A stretch of DNA of 64,000 nucleotides from Gemmatimonadota bacterium (GCA_016182795.1 JACPFW010000021.1:1-64000); one strand, 5' to 3'; counted from the first letter of the stretch, positions 18,668 through 28,063 are shown. The notes: generated by a model not told the origin, from the letters alone. Program-made: numbers and translations.

Positions 18668-20411
18668 CCCACGAGAGGTGGACGATGGTGGCGCGCCCGT
18701 GCACGTCGTGCGCCGGAAGGGTGGTGCCGGCGAGCGCGAGGTAGAGCGCGCGCATTTCGCCGGCGGCGAGCACGTCGCCGGCCTTGATGGCGGCCTTGCA
18801 CGCAACGGTCGCCGCAAGCCGCTCATGCCGGCCGTGCGTACTGGCCACGCGGTCGCCGGTCAGCGCCTGCAGCGTGTCGCGCAGGCAACGCTCGGCGTCG
18901 AATCGGGGGTGCGGATGCGGCGTGGCCTGCACGAGCACCGAGGCGCCGCCGAAGGCTTCGGCCTCAAAGCCGAGGCGCGCGAGCAGATCGCGATGCGCGT
19001 CGAACGCATCGGCTTCGGCGGGCGAGAGATGCAGCGTCAGTGGAAAAAGCAGCCGCTGGGCGGGCGCGTCGCCGCGCTCCATCGCGCCGAGGAAACGTTC
19101 GTACAGCACGCGCTCGTGCGCGCTGTGCTGGTCGATGAGCACGAGGCCGTCGTCACGCTCGAACGCTATGAAGGTGCGGCGGAGCTGAATGAGCGGGGGA
19201 ACAGAGACTTCTGGGGGGGGAGGAAGAGGCAGGGTGTGGTGCAGAGTGCCGGGAACTGCGGCATCTGCGTCGGGGGAATCCGGGGGATGGGGCGCCGCGT
19301 GGTCAAACAGCGGCGCCTCGGCTTCGGCGTGGGCGGGGACACGCAGCACTTCGACGTCGACTTCACGCGGGAAGAACTGCACGCTCGCGCCCGCCGCTGG
19401 CGCGGCGCCGAACCAGGCGGCCGCGTCTTCGGTGCCGAGCGCACGCCGGACGGCGCGTTCGACCGCGCGCTCAACGGGCCAGCGGTCACGGAAGCGCACC
19501 TCCGCCTTGGCGGGGTGCACGTTCACATCGACGTCGCCGCCGGGGAGTTCGAGTTCGACGAGGACGGTCGGCCGCACGCCCGCGGGAATCGTGGAGCGGT
19601 ACGCGGCTTCGGCGGCGCGCACGATTCCCGGGTCGCGCACGGCGCGCCCGTTGACGGTCACGAAGACGCGGCGCGCCGCCGTGCCAACGTCAGCGGGACG
19701 TTCGACGAGACCGCTGACGCGCACCGGACCGCTGACGTCGTCGACCTGGACGAGCGCGTCGGCGAGGGTCACGCTCCAGAGCGCGGCCACGCGATCGCGC
19801 AGGCCGCTGGCGGGCGGCAGCGTAAGTAACGGCTTGTTGTCGTGCGTGATGGTAAAGCGCACGTCGCGGCGCGTGAGCGCCATCGTCGTCAGCACGTCCA
19901 TCACGGCGCGCCATTCGCTGCGGGTGCCGCGCAGAAACTTGAGACGTGCCGGCACATTGAAGAACAAGTCGCTGACGGCCACCGTGGTGCCGCGCCGGCG
20001 GGCCACGTCGCTCACCGCGACGAGGCTTCCGCCCTCAACGCGCACCCGCGTGCCGGCGCCGTCGTCGGTGGCGGTGTCGATCTCGAGGCGCGCAACCGAG
20101 CCGATGGCCGGCAGCGCTTCGCCGCGGAACCCAAACGAGGCAACGCCGACGAGATCGGCGGCCGAACGAATCTTGGAGGTCGCGTGGCGCTCGATGGCGA
20201 GCACCGCGTCGTCGCGCGTCATGCCGGAGCCATCATCGCTGACGCGCACGAGCGCGCGCCCGCCCTCGGCGGCGGCGACGTCGATGCTCGTGGCCCCGGC
20301 ATCGAGCGCGTTCTCCACGAGTTCCTTGACGACCGAGGCCGGGCGCTCGACGACTTCGCCCGCCGCGATCTGGTCGGCGACGGTGCTGGAGAGAACCGCG
20401 ATCAGGGGCAC
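18636..20411 (-). CDS. mutL: DNA mismatch repair protein MutL
   Basis: Links MutS recognition to downstream repair. The 591-aa protein has the GHKL ATPase motifs KELVENALDAGAT, DDGSGM, RHATSKI and FRGEALPAIGSVA, then a proline-rich linker around residues 350-400 and a C-terminal dimerisation domain. In that domain the metal-binding endonuclease motifs are altered: DQHSAHERVLYE has Ser for the usual Ala, and HDVHGRATIV stands where CPHGRP is expected. I chose GTG 20411 (MPLIAVLSSTVADQIAAGEVV) because GGGAG lies upstream and it matches the family start; the frame is open 9 codons further. Confidence 0.95.
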   Translation of the reverse strand: MPLIAVLSSTVADQIAAGEVVERPASVVKELVENALDAGATSIDVAAAEGGRALVRVSDDGSGMTRDDAVLAIERHATSKIRSAADLVGVASFGFRGEALPAIGSVARLEIDTATDDGAGTRVRVEGGSLVAVSDVARRRGTTVAVSDLFFNVPARLKFLRGTRSEWRAVMDVLTTMALTRRDVRFTITHDNKPLLTLPPASGLRDRVAALWSVTLADALVQVDDVSGPVRVSGLVERPADVGTAARRVFVTVNGRAVRDPGIVRAAEAAYRSTIPAGVRPTVLVELELPGGDVDVNVHPAKAEVRFRDRWPVERAVERAVRRALGTEDAAAWFGAAPAAGASVQFFPREVDVEVLRVPAHAEAEAPLFDHAAPHPPDSPDADAAVPGTLHHTLPLPPPPEVSVPPLIQLRRTFIAFERDDGLVLIDQHSAHERVLYERFLGAMERGDAPAQRLLFPLTLHLSPAEADAFDAHRDLLARLGFEAEAFGGASVLVQATPHPHPRFDAERCLRDTLQALTGDRVASTHGRHERLAATVACKAAIKAGDVLAAGEMRALYLALAGTTLPAHDVHGRATIVHLSWDELERRFGRR

Positions 20412-20441
20412 GCCGTAATCTCCCCGCGTGCGGGGCACGGG

Positions 20442-22541
20442 TCAATCATCGCCGAGTGGCAGGAGCAGTTCGGCGGCGATCCACCCCTCGCGCCGACCAT
20501 CGAGCTGCACATGCGCCCACGCCCCCTGTCGCTGGAGCACGCGCGCCACCTCGCCGGTGAGCGGCGCAGGGCCCTGCTCCGCGCCGAGCACAGGCAGCGT
20601 GCGCAGCGGCGCCGAGCGAGCGATGACCGCGAGATGATTGGCGCGCTGCGCGCGATCGAGCCACGTTCCGGCGACGAACAACACCGCCGATGCCGCGATC
20701 AGCCACGTACTGCGCGCGCGAATCGGCTGTCCGCGCCACGCACGACGCGCGATCCATCCCCAGCCGGCGAGCCACACCGCGGCCAGCAGCAGCGGCGGGA
20801 GCTGCACGGGGACCGGCGGCACGCGGGCCGCGCCGCGATCCTGCACGGCGCGCACCAGAGCGAGCCGGCTACGCAGCGCGTCATCGAGCGGCGCACGCCG
20901 CAGCGCGCGCTGCCACCCCTGCACCGCGCGCGCCGTGTCACCGGCCATCCACGCGGCCGTGCCGACGTTGGCCCAGACGTTGGGATGCGCGGGGCGCACC
21001 CGCGCGACGTCGAGGAAGTGACGCTCCGCCCGTTCGAAGTCGCGCCCAGCGTACGCGGTCTGCGCCTCCGCCCAGCTTAGGGCCACCGTGTCGGCCTGCC
21101 GCGCGAGCAGCGGCGGAGCCGCGACGAGCAGCAGCCAGAGCAGCGCGCGGGCGCCGCGGCTCGCCATCGCGCGCCGCCGCGCTTCGCGGTCAACAGTCGC
21201 CACGAGCGCCGACAAGTCCGCGGCAGCCGGAATGCGTGACGCATCACCGCCGAAGACAGCGGCGTCGAGCCGACCGAGCACGGCGTCCAGTTGAGCCGCC
21301 GTTTCGGCGGTCACGCCCTCGTGACGCAGCGCCGATGTCAGCGAGCCATTGGCGCGCGCGAGGCCGGCATCGAAGCCAAGCCGTTCACGGAGCGCGTCAT
21401 GCGTGAGGCGGCGGATCGACGCCGCGTCGGGCGACATCTGCGCCGCATCGCGCAGCCGCATCACGCTGCTGCGCTGCGGACGGGGACGGCGACGCCGCGT
21501 TCGGAACGCGCCGACGAGCGCCGGAAGCGGGGCGAGGGCGAGCAGGACCAGCAGCCACGGTGCGCGAATCCACGAGTACGCGGCGCTCGCGCCGATGGCG
21601 CCGCGCACGTTGAGCACGGCCGGCTCCGCGCGCGTCTCCGCCGGCAGCGGCAGCCCGGCAGCGAGCGAATCGGCGGCAATCGCGTCGCCCGACGCGACCA
21701 CGACGGCCACGGCACCGCTGGTGGCGAGTTCGAAGCGGCGCGCGGTCGGATTGAAATACGGATACCGCTGCGTGCCGATCGTCTGCCGACCGGCCTGGCG
21801 CGGCGTGAGGAGCCAGTCGAACTCCTTGGCCCCGCGCAGGCTGGACGCGGTGGAGTCGAACTCGACGCGTTCGTCGGCGGCGACGACGGACGCCCATCCC
21901 ACTGCCAGCTTCGGACGCGGAAGCAGGGAGACATTGCCGCGCCCCTCGATGCGCATCGTCACGACCAGCGGATTGCCCACCCGCCCCGACGATGAATCGA
22001 CGCGCAGGCGGGCGCGCCATTCTCCGACGGCGCCAGCCCAGTCGGTGGGACGCCCGGCGGTGGGAACCGGCACCACCACCAGCGACAGCGCTTCGCTGCG
22101 CAGGGTATGGGATTCCTCGCGGCTGAAGAACGACGCGGTCTGCGGCAGAGCGTACGTCAGCTTGCTCGGCGGAATGGCGTAGCGCCCCGCCGCGAGCGCA
22201 AAGAACGCGCGCTGGTAGACGTGCACCTCGTACGGCCGGCCGTCGATGGTGCCGACGAGCGGTGTCTTGGCGTCGGGCAGGTCGTAGACCAGCAGCGAGC
22301 GCGTTTCCGGCGGGACAAGCTCCGGATTGCGGCGCAGGCGCTGCCGCACATCCTGATTCAGAAAGACGCCAATCTGGTACGTCGCCTGCTGCCCGACATA
22401 CACGGTGTCGGGGAGCATGACCGCGTGGAAGTTGACGCCACGCGCCGGATCGAGCCGCGAGCGCGTCACGACGGGCGGATACTGCGCGGCACCCACTGCA
22501 GGGAGCAGCACGAGCGCAGCGGCGGCAAGCAGGCGGCGCAT
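20442..22541 (-). CDS. BatD-BatE fusion: secreted/membrane Ig-like protein plus TPR and SH3-like domain
   Basis: A 699-aa protein. A signal peptide (RRLLAAAALVLLPAVGAAQ) and a BatD-like beta-sandwich region (DTVYVGQQATYQIGVFL, LPRPKLAVGW) occupy the N-terminal half. A membrane segment lies near residue 330. The second half has further membrane segments, a TPR-like stretch (AYAGRDFERAERHFLDVARV) and a C-terminal SH3-like domain (GEVARVLQRQGAWAHVQLDG and GWIAAELLLPL), the usual layout of BatE. In Bacteroidetes and spirochaetes batD and batE are separate. The ATG at 22541 overlaps the previous stop (TGATG); a GTG one codon earlier is equally possible. Confidence 0.82.
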   Translation of the reverse strand: MRRLLAAAALVLLPAVGAAQYPPVVTRSRLDPARGVNFHAVMLPDTVYVGQQATYQIGVFLNQDVRQRLRRNPELVPPETRSLLVYDLPDAKTPLVGTIDGRPYEVHVYQRAFFALAAGRYAIPPSKLTYALPQTASFFSREESHTLRSEALSLVVVPVPTAGRPTDWAGAVGEWRARLRVDSSSGRVGNPLVVTMRIEGRGNVSLLPRPKLAVGWASVVAADERVEFDSTASSLRGAKEFDWLLTPRQAGRQTIGTQRYPYFNPTARRFELATSGAVAVVVASGDAIAADSLAAGLPLPAETRAEPAVLNVRGAIGASAAYSWIRAPWLLVLLALAPLPALVGAFRTRRRRPRPQRSSVMRLRDAAQMSPDAASIRRLTHDALRERLGFDAGLARANGSLTSALRHEGVTAETAAQLDAVLGRLDAAVFGGDASRIPAAADLSALVATVDREARRRAMASRGARALLWLLLVAAPPLLARQADTVALSWAEAQTAYAGRDFERAERHFLDVARVRPAHPNVWANVGTAAWMAGDTARAVQGWQRALRRAPLDDALRSRLALVRAVQDRGAARVPPVPVQLPPLLLAAVWLAGWGWIARRAWRGQPIRARSTWLIAASAVLFVAGTWLDRAQRANHLAVIARSAPLRTLPVLGAEQGPAPLTGEVARVLQRQGAWAHVQLDGRREGWIAAELLLPLGDD

Positions 22542-24229
22542 CACCAGTCCTTGCCGCCCGGCGGGCGATCGCGCTGGGGGGTGCGGCGCCGACGCGCCTG
22601 CGTGTCGCGCTCGTCGCGCGCCGCGGCATCGAGCAACTGCTGCGCCTGCTGCTCGGACATGCCCGACGGATCGCGCTGTTGCGGGGTGGACATCTCCTCT
22701 TCACGCGCGCCACCAGCGCCCGACTGCGGAGGCGGCGACTTGCGCAGGCGCAGGGCGAGTTCGTAGTTCCAGCGCGCGTCGGCATCGTCGGCGTGCGCCA
22801 GCAGCAGCGTGCGATACGCGGCGAGCGCGGCGCGCACGGACTGTGTGCGCTCCTCTCCCTCGGCGCGCCGAGCACGCTGCAGCTGTGCGAGCCCGAGGTT
22901 GTACATCGCGCGGTCGCGCAGCGCGGGAGCGGCGCCGTAGGTGGCCCGCTCGAGCGCGTCGATGGCGGCGTCGAGCGAATCGGCGGCGAGCAGCACGGTG
23001 CCGAGGTTGTACAGTATGCGCGGGGTGCGGTCGCCGCGCCCAACGGCGTCGCGGTATCCGCGCACGGCGTCGAGCGTGCGCCCCGCCTTGAAGGCGTCGA
23101 GCGCCGGATCGGCCTTGCCCTGCGCCGCCGCCGCGCGCGGTGCGCCGGCCGCGGCCCCGAGCACGAGCAGGAGCACCGCCGCGCGCCGTCGGCGCAGCAG
23201 CGCGCTCCAACGGAGCGGCACCCGCCCGCCGTCAGCGTGCCACGCATCGAAAAGCAACAGAAGCACCGCCACGCTCAAGAGCCACTGGTAGCGCGCCGGC
23301 ATCGCGAGGCCTGCCTCGGCCGCCCGACGACGGGCCTCGAGCGACGACAGCGCCCGCGCGATGCGAGTGCCCTTGTCGGTGGCATTCGCCGGTATGAACT
23401 CCCCGTCGGCCACGCGCGCCACCTCGGCGAGCGTCTCGGGGACGTACCGAGTGATGACGATGTCACCGTTCTCATCACGCTTCGATTCAACGCCGGCGGT
23501 CGTGCGCAGCGGAATCGAGGTGCCGCCTTCGGTGCCGAATCCCACGGTGACGAGCCGCACATTGTCCTGCCGCGCGCGCTGCGCCGCCTTGATGGCCGCG
23601 GCGCGGTCGTCGAAGCCCTCACCATCGGTGAGCAGGACGATGGCCTTCCCCGCCCCGCCCTGCGCCGCGGCCAGCAGGTCGAGCGCGCCGGTGATCGCCG
23701 GCGCGAGCGCCGTGCCCGGCTGGCCGACGATGGACGGATCGAGATTGTCGAGAAAGAGCTCGAGTGCGCCGTCGTCGGCGGTGAGCGGCGACAGGACGTA
23801 CGCCCGTCCGGCGAACGCGATGAGCGCCACGCGGTCGCCGGGCGACGCGGCGCGGTAGCGGCGCACCTCCTGCTTCATGCGTTCGAGCCGCGTGGGACGC
23901 GCGTCGTCGGCGAGCATCGAGAGCGACGCATCCATGGCGAGCACGACGTCGCCGCCCCGCGTGCGAATCAGTTCGCGCGCGGTACCGAACCGCGGGCCGG
24001 CGAGCGCGATCGCGGTGAGCACGCTCGCCGCCCCCAAGCGCAGTGCCCGGCGCAACCCGGCCGACGACTGCGCCGTGGGCGCTAGACGCTGCACTGCAGC
24101 GGCGGTACCGAGCGCCTGCAGTCGCACGCCGCGCCGCCGCTGCCACATCCAGGCCGCGCCGGCGCCGAGCGCGGCCACGAGCAGCGCCACTCCCAGCAAG
24201 ACGGGGCGCTCCCACGCAATGAAGTTCAT
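22541..24229 (-). CDS. BatB-BatC fusion: membrane vWA-domain protein plus TPR domain
   Basis: A 562-aa protein. Two N-terminal membrane segments precede a von Willebrand A domain whose MIDAS motif reads MDASLSM (DxSxS); TALAPAITGALDLL and LLTDGEGFDD complete the metal site. A further membrane segment near residue 320 is followed by tetratricopeptide-like repeats (RILYNLGTVLLAADSLDAAI and RAMYNLGLAQLQRA), the BatC unit. The tail is rich in Gln, Arg and Pro. The ATG overlaps the batA stop (ATGA). The Bat complex is membrane-bound and linked to stress tolerance in other phyla; the function here is by analogy. Confidence 0.85.
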   Translation of the reverse strand: MNFIAWERPVLLGVALLVAALGAGAAWMWQRRRGVRLQALGTAAAVQRLAPTAQSSAGLRRALRLGAASVLTAIALAGPRFGTARELIRTRGGDVVLAMDASLSMLADDARPTRLERMKQEVRRYRAASPGDRVALIAFAGRAYVLSPLTADDGALELFLDNLDPSIVGQPGTALAPAITGALDLLAAAQGGAGKAIVLLTDGEGFDDRAAAIKAAQRARQDNVRLVTVGFGTEGGTSIPLRTTAGVESKRDENGDIVITRYVPETLAEVARVADGEFIPANATDKGTRIARALSSLEARRRAAEAGLAMPARYQWLLSVAVLLLLFDAWHADGGRVPLRWSALLRRRRAAVLLLVLGAAAGAPRAAAAQGKADPALDAFKAGRTLDAVRGYRDAVGRGDRTPRILYNLGTVLLAADSLDAAIDALERATYGAAPALRDRAMYNLGLAQLQRARRAEGEERTQSVRAALAAYRTLLLAHADDADARWNYELALRLRKSPPPQSGAGGAREEEMSTPQQRDPSGMSEQQAQQLLDAAARDERDTQARRRRTPQRDRPPGGKDW

Positions 24230-25221
24230 GGCAGCGGCCCTCGCCACGCGAGCAAGCCCAGCTCGAGGATCAGCGCGGCGAGCGCAAGGCCGAGCGGGTA
24301 CACGTACAGCTCGTTGTACCGGACGTACCGCGACGCCCGCACCGGCACGCGCTCGAGCCGGTCGACCTGCTCGTAGATGCGCTGCAGCGCGGCGCCGTCG
24401 CGGGCGCGGAAATAGCGGCCCGACGTGCCGTGGGCGATGTCGGTGAGCAGCGGCTCATCGATCTCGACTTTGCGGTTCTCATAGCGCAGGCCAAAGACGC
24501 CGCGTCCCACGGGAACCGGCGCCATCCCTTCACTGCCGACACCGATGGTGTAGATGCGAATCCCCAGGGAGGCGGCGGCCTGTGCCGCGGTCCGCGGATC
24601 GATGGCGCCGCGGTTGTTGACGCCGTCAGTGAGCAGGATCATGACCTTCGAGCGCCCCGGCGCATCGCGCAGGCGGTTGGCCGCCGTCGCAATCGCCGTG
24701 CCGATCGCGGTGCCGTCCTCGAGCTGACCCGACTGCAGGTTGTCGACCGCGGCGAGTACGACCGGATAGTCGACGGTGAGCGGAACCTGCGTGAGCGCCT
24801 CACCGGAGAACGAGACCAGGCCAATGGCGTCGGTGGAGCGCGCGAGCACGAACTGTTTGATCTTGTCCTTGGCGACCTCGAGGCGATTCTGCGGCTGGAA
24901 GTCCTCCGCGAGCATCGAGCTCGACAGGTCAACGACGAGCATGATGCTGATGCCGTCGCCGGTCACCTGCTCCGTGCGGGCACCGCTGCGCGGCCGGGCG
25001 AGCGCCACCGTGCCGGCGACGAGCGCCACGACGCGCAGGACCTGCAGCGCGCGCGCCGCCCATCGTCCGCGCCCCGGGCCCTGCCGCAGCAGATCAACGC
25101 GCGAGAAGAGGATCGCGTCGGGGTGGCGGCGACGCCGCCACCAGAGCCACGCGCCGATGAGCGGCAGCAGGAGCAGCCACCACGGCGACGCGAGTTCCCA
25201 GCCGCGCAATGCGGGGATCAC
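24226..25221 (-). CDS. BatA: membrane-anchored von Willebrand factor A protein
   Basis: A 331-aa protein with two membrane segments near the N-terminus (WWLLLLPLIGAWLWW and VLRVVALVAGTVALA). The vWA domain has an intact MIDAS DLSSSM, and a C-terminal membrane segment follows. I set the start at GTG 25221 because GGAGG lies five bases upstream and the codon overlaps the stop of the preceding gene (GTGA). The same frame stays open upstream to 26163 because of GC bias, which would give a false 645-aa fusion. The Arg/Ser-rich sequence of that part shows it is not coding. First of three consecutive bat genes. Confidence 0.9.
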   Translation of the reverse strand: MIPALRGWELASPWWLLLLPLIGAWLWWRRRRHPDAILFSRVDLLRQGPGRGRWAARALQVLRVVALVAGTVALARPRSGARTEQVTGDGISIMLVVDLSSSMLAEDFQPQNRLEVAKDKIKQFVLARSTDAIGLVSFSGEALTQVPLTVDYPVVLAAVDNLQSGQLEDGTAIGTAIATAANRLRDAPGRSKVMILLTDGVNNRGAIDPRTAAQAAASLGIRIYTIGVGSEGMAPVPVGRGVFGLRYENRKVEIDEPLLTDIAHGTSGRYFRARDGAALQRIYEQVDRLERVPVRASRYVRYNELYVYPLGLALAALILELGLLAWRGPLP

Positions 25222-26163
25222 GACTTCCTCCGGCGTCCGCGCGGACCTTTCCCCTTGTCCGCGGCGGCGAGGCGCGCCTCGTACGCGGTCTGCACGTCGC
25301 GCACGACGCCGCGCGCGGCGCGCGCGAGGCCGGCGAGTCGCTCGGCATCGACCACCGCGCCGAGGAAGAGTAGACGCGCGGTCAGCGGTCGGGGTGGCGC
25401 GCGAGCTCCCACGCCCGCCAGCGCTCGAGGAGCGTGGGCTCGTCGAGGCCGGTGAGCGCGAGCAGCTCGGCGGGCGTGCGGGCGGCGAGCATCGCGACGA
25501 TCGCGGCGCGGCCGGCGGTGGCGTGCCGGCATCGGCCAAGCCAAGCGCATCGACGGCGGCGAACGACGCCTGCGCGTCGGCGAACGCGTCGAGCGGGCGC
25601 GCGGCGCGATCGCGCCGGCGCCACGCGCGGCGGGCCATCCACACGATGGCGAGCACGGCGGCGGCGCCGAGCGCCCACCGCCACCACTGCGGCGGGGGCG
25701 CAAACGGAGCGCGCGCCGCGCGCGGCACCTGCGCGGCGGTGTCAGCGGGCAGCAGCGACGTTACCTCGACCACCAACGGCGCGAGCGGCAGGCGCGCCTC
25801 GCCCCGCGCCTGCGACCAGCGCACGGCATCGAGCGGCACGGCGCGCCGGCCCGGCTCCCACGCGATGAACCGGTAGGATGCCGTTTGGTCGAACGCGTCG
25901 TTCGTGGAATGGTCCTCGACGGCCCGCGGGTCGAGCGCCTCGACGGCACCTGCCGAATCGGGCACGTCGGGGAACTGAATCGACGATCCGGCGGGCGCCC
26001 GTACGCGAACGCGCACCACGAACGGCTCGCCGACCGCGACGGTGGTCGGGCGCAGCTCCACCCCGACTTCGGGCCGCGCCGTCACACCGGCCGCGCGCTG
26101 CGCCGCGCCCTGCGGCGCGAGCGCGAACGTGACGACGAGTGCGAGCGGCGCCAGCCGGGTCAT
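25218..26163 (-). pseudogene. BatD-like secreted/membrane protein gene with two apparent single-base frameshifts
   Basis: From ATG 26163 the frame encodes a signal peptide (LAPLALVVTFALAPQGAAQ), an Ig-like region (VGVELRPTTVAVGEPFVVRV) and a membrane segment near residue 150, ending at LGLADAGT near 25520. Coding sense then continues in a second frame (AAIVAMLAARTPAELLALTG to ELARHPDR, ending at a TGA near 25382). It resumes in a third frame (RLLFLGAVVDAERLAGL to GRRRKS, stop 25220-25218). That last stop overlaps the batA GTG, so the third frame is the natural C-terminus. The span is 946 nt; two single-base additions would give 315 residues. It may be a pseudogene or may contain sequence errors. 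Confidence 0.7.
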
Positions 26164-27116
26164 CAGCGCCTGGCCCGCCGGCGCGCGCGCGTCTCGCGCG
26201 TCGCGAAGAACCGCAGCAGGGCGTCGACGTAGCCGGACTCGGTGCGCACGCGCACCTCATCGATGGCCAGCCGCCGAAAGCGCGTCGTGCGCTCGCGGTG
26301 TTCGACGGCTAGCGTCTCGGCGTACGCGCGCCGCACTGCTGCATCGCTGGTGTCGACTTCGAGATATGCCCCCGTCTCGGGGTCCACGAGCCGCGCGACG
26401 CCGAGCGCCGGCAGTTCGCGCTCACCAGGATCGTCGAGCACCACACCCACCACGTCGTGCCGCTGGCGCAGGCGGCGCAGCGCCTGCTCCGGGTTAGGCG
26501 CCACCCAGTCGGAGATGACGAAGACGATGGCATGGTGCGACAGCAGGCGCGCCGCATGGTCGAGCGCGCCGCTCAGGTCGGTCGTGGTCTGCTGGGCGGG
26601 CCAGGCGAGCACGTCGCGCACGAGGCGCAGGGCATGCCGGCGTCCCTTGCGCGGCGGCACCACGTGCTCGATGCCGTTGGAGAACAGCACCATGCCCACG
26701 CGGTCGTTGTTGCGCGTGGCGGTGAGCGCCAGCACGGCCGCCAGCTCCGCCGACAGCGCGCGCTTGTCGCGGTCGGTCGTGCCAAACCGCGCCGACCCCG
26801 AGCAGTCCACGAGCAGCAGCACGGTGAGTTCGCGCTCCTCGACGTAGCGCTTCACGAACAGCCGCCGCATGCGCGCCGAGACGTTCCAGTCGATGGTGCG
26901 CACTTCGTCGCCGGTCTGGTACTCGCGCACCTCGGCGAACTCCATGCCCTGCCCCTTGAACACCGAGTGGTATTCGCCGGCAAAGTGCGAGTTCACGAGG
27001 CCGCGGGTGCGCAGCTCGATGCGCTTCACCTGGCGCAGGATCTCCGGCGGGACGCTCGCGGCCCCCTCGTCCGGCCGGCCCGAGGCGATCGGGGCGGGCG
27101 CGGCGGCGTGGGTCAC
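26163..27116 (-). CDS. DUF58 domain protein (vWA-like)
   Basis: A 317-aa cytoplasmic protein. The DUF58 signature is clear: VKRIELRTRGLV, the GxGxEFxExREYxxGDxxRxIDW core (GMEFAEVREYQTGDEVRTID), then a vWA-like strand with DCSGSARFG and SNGIEHVVPP. Such proteins accompany MoxR ATPases and Bat proteins and are thought to be part of a metal-dependent chaperone or assembly system. The GTG start overlaps the moxR stop (GTGA), and its stop overlaps the next ATG by one base. Confidence 0.93.
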   Translation of the reverse strand: MTHAAAPAPIASGRPDEGAASVPPEILRQVKRIELRTRGLVNSHFAGEYHSVFKGQGMEFAEVREYQTGDEVRTIDWNVSARMRRLFVKRYVEERELTVLLLVDCSGSARFGTTDRDKRALSAELAAVLALTATRNNDRVGMVLFSNGIEHVVPPRKGRRHALRLVRDVLAWPAQQTTTDLSGALDHAARLLSHHAIVFVISDWVAPNPEQALRRLRQRHDVVGVVLDDPGERELPALGVARLVDPETGAYLEVDTSDAAVRRAYAETLAVEHRERTTRFRRLAIDEVRVRTESGYVDALLRFFATRETRARRRARR

Positions 27117-28063
27117 GGCGCCGGGACGGCGTCGAGGATGCGGGCGATCACGTCGTCGGGCGTCACGCTCTCGGCTTCGGCCTCGTACGTGAGCAGCACG
27201 CGATGCCGAAGCACGTCGGGCGCGAGCGCCTTGACGTCGTCGGGCGACACATAGTCGCGGCCGCGGAGGAAGGCGTGGGCGCGCGACGCCTGCGCGAGGG
27301 CAATGCTGGCGCGCGGCGACGCCCCGAACTCAATGAGCGGCTGCAGCGGTGCGAGCCCCGCGTCGCCGGGGGCGCGCGTGGCGTGCACGAGATCGACGAT
27401 GTAATCGACCAGTCGTTCGTCGAGCCGAACGCCGGCAATCTCGTGTCGCGTCTGCAGAATCTGCGCCGGCGTCGCGACGCGCTCCACGGGAATCGCGTCA
27501 CCCGACGCCATGCGGCGCATCACTTCCTTTTCTTCGTCGCGCGTCGGGTATCCAACGCGCAGCTTGAGCATGAAGCGATCGACCTGGGCCTCGGGGAGCG
27601 GGTACGTGCCCTCCTGCTCGATCGGATTCTGCGTCGCGAGCACGAGAAACGGCTCCTCGAGCAGGAACGACTGCCCGCCAATGGTGACCTGCTTCTCCTG
27701 CATCGCCTCGAGCAGCGCGGCCTGCACCTTGGCCGGCGCGCGGTTGATCTCGTCGGCGAGCACGATGTTGGCGAAGATTGGCCCCGGCTTCACCGAGAAG
27801 GTCGCCGTTCCCTGATCGAAGACCTGCGTGCCGACGACGTCCGCCGGGAGCAGATCGGGCGTGAACTGGATCCGGCTGAACGAGGTGCTGATCGTCTCGG
27901 CCAGCGTGCGCACCGTGAGCGTCTTGGCGAGCCCGGGGACGCCTTCGAGCAGGACGTGCCCGCCGGTGAGGATCGCAATGAGCAGGCGGTCGATCATCAC
28001 GTCCTGGCCGACGACGCGCTTGCCGACTTCAGTGGAGATGACGCGGGCGAGAGAGGAGTTCAC
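27113..28063 (-). CDS. MoxR-family AAA+ ATPase
   Basis: A 316-aa AAA+ protein with Walker A EGVPGLAKT, Walker B VLADEINRAPAK, sensor 1 ATQNPIEQEGTYPLPEAQ and the C-terminal lid (APDVLRHRVLLTYEAEA). MoxR ATPases act as chaperones for vWA proteins encoded beside them. I chose GTG 28063 (NSSLARVISTEVGKRVVGQD) because upstream codons fall in a low-complexity word array. The ribosome site is weak. First gene of the moxR-DUF58-bat run. Confidence 0.95.
   Translation of the reverse strand: MNSSLARVISTEVGKRVVGQDVMIDRLLIAILTGGHVLLEGVPGLAKTLTVRTLAETISTSFSRIQFTPDLLPADVVGTQVFDQGTATFSVKPGPIFANIVLADEINRAPAKVQAALLEAMQEKQVTIGGQSFLLEEPFLVLATQNPIEQEGTYPLPEAQVDRFMLKLRVGYPTRDEEKEVMRRMASGDAIPVERVATPAQILQTRHEIAGVRLDERLVDYIVDLVHATRAPGDAGLAPLQPLIEFGASPRASIALAQASRAHAFLRGRDYVSPDDVKALAPDVLRHRVLLTYEAEAESVTPDDVIARILDAVPAP

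Noticed and set aside
25382..25687. Independent 101-codon gene in the middle frame of the BatD-like locus
   Set aside because: Its first half is Arg-rich and non-coding in that frame; only the last ~45 codons look like protein and they continue the neighbouring frames.
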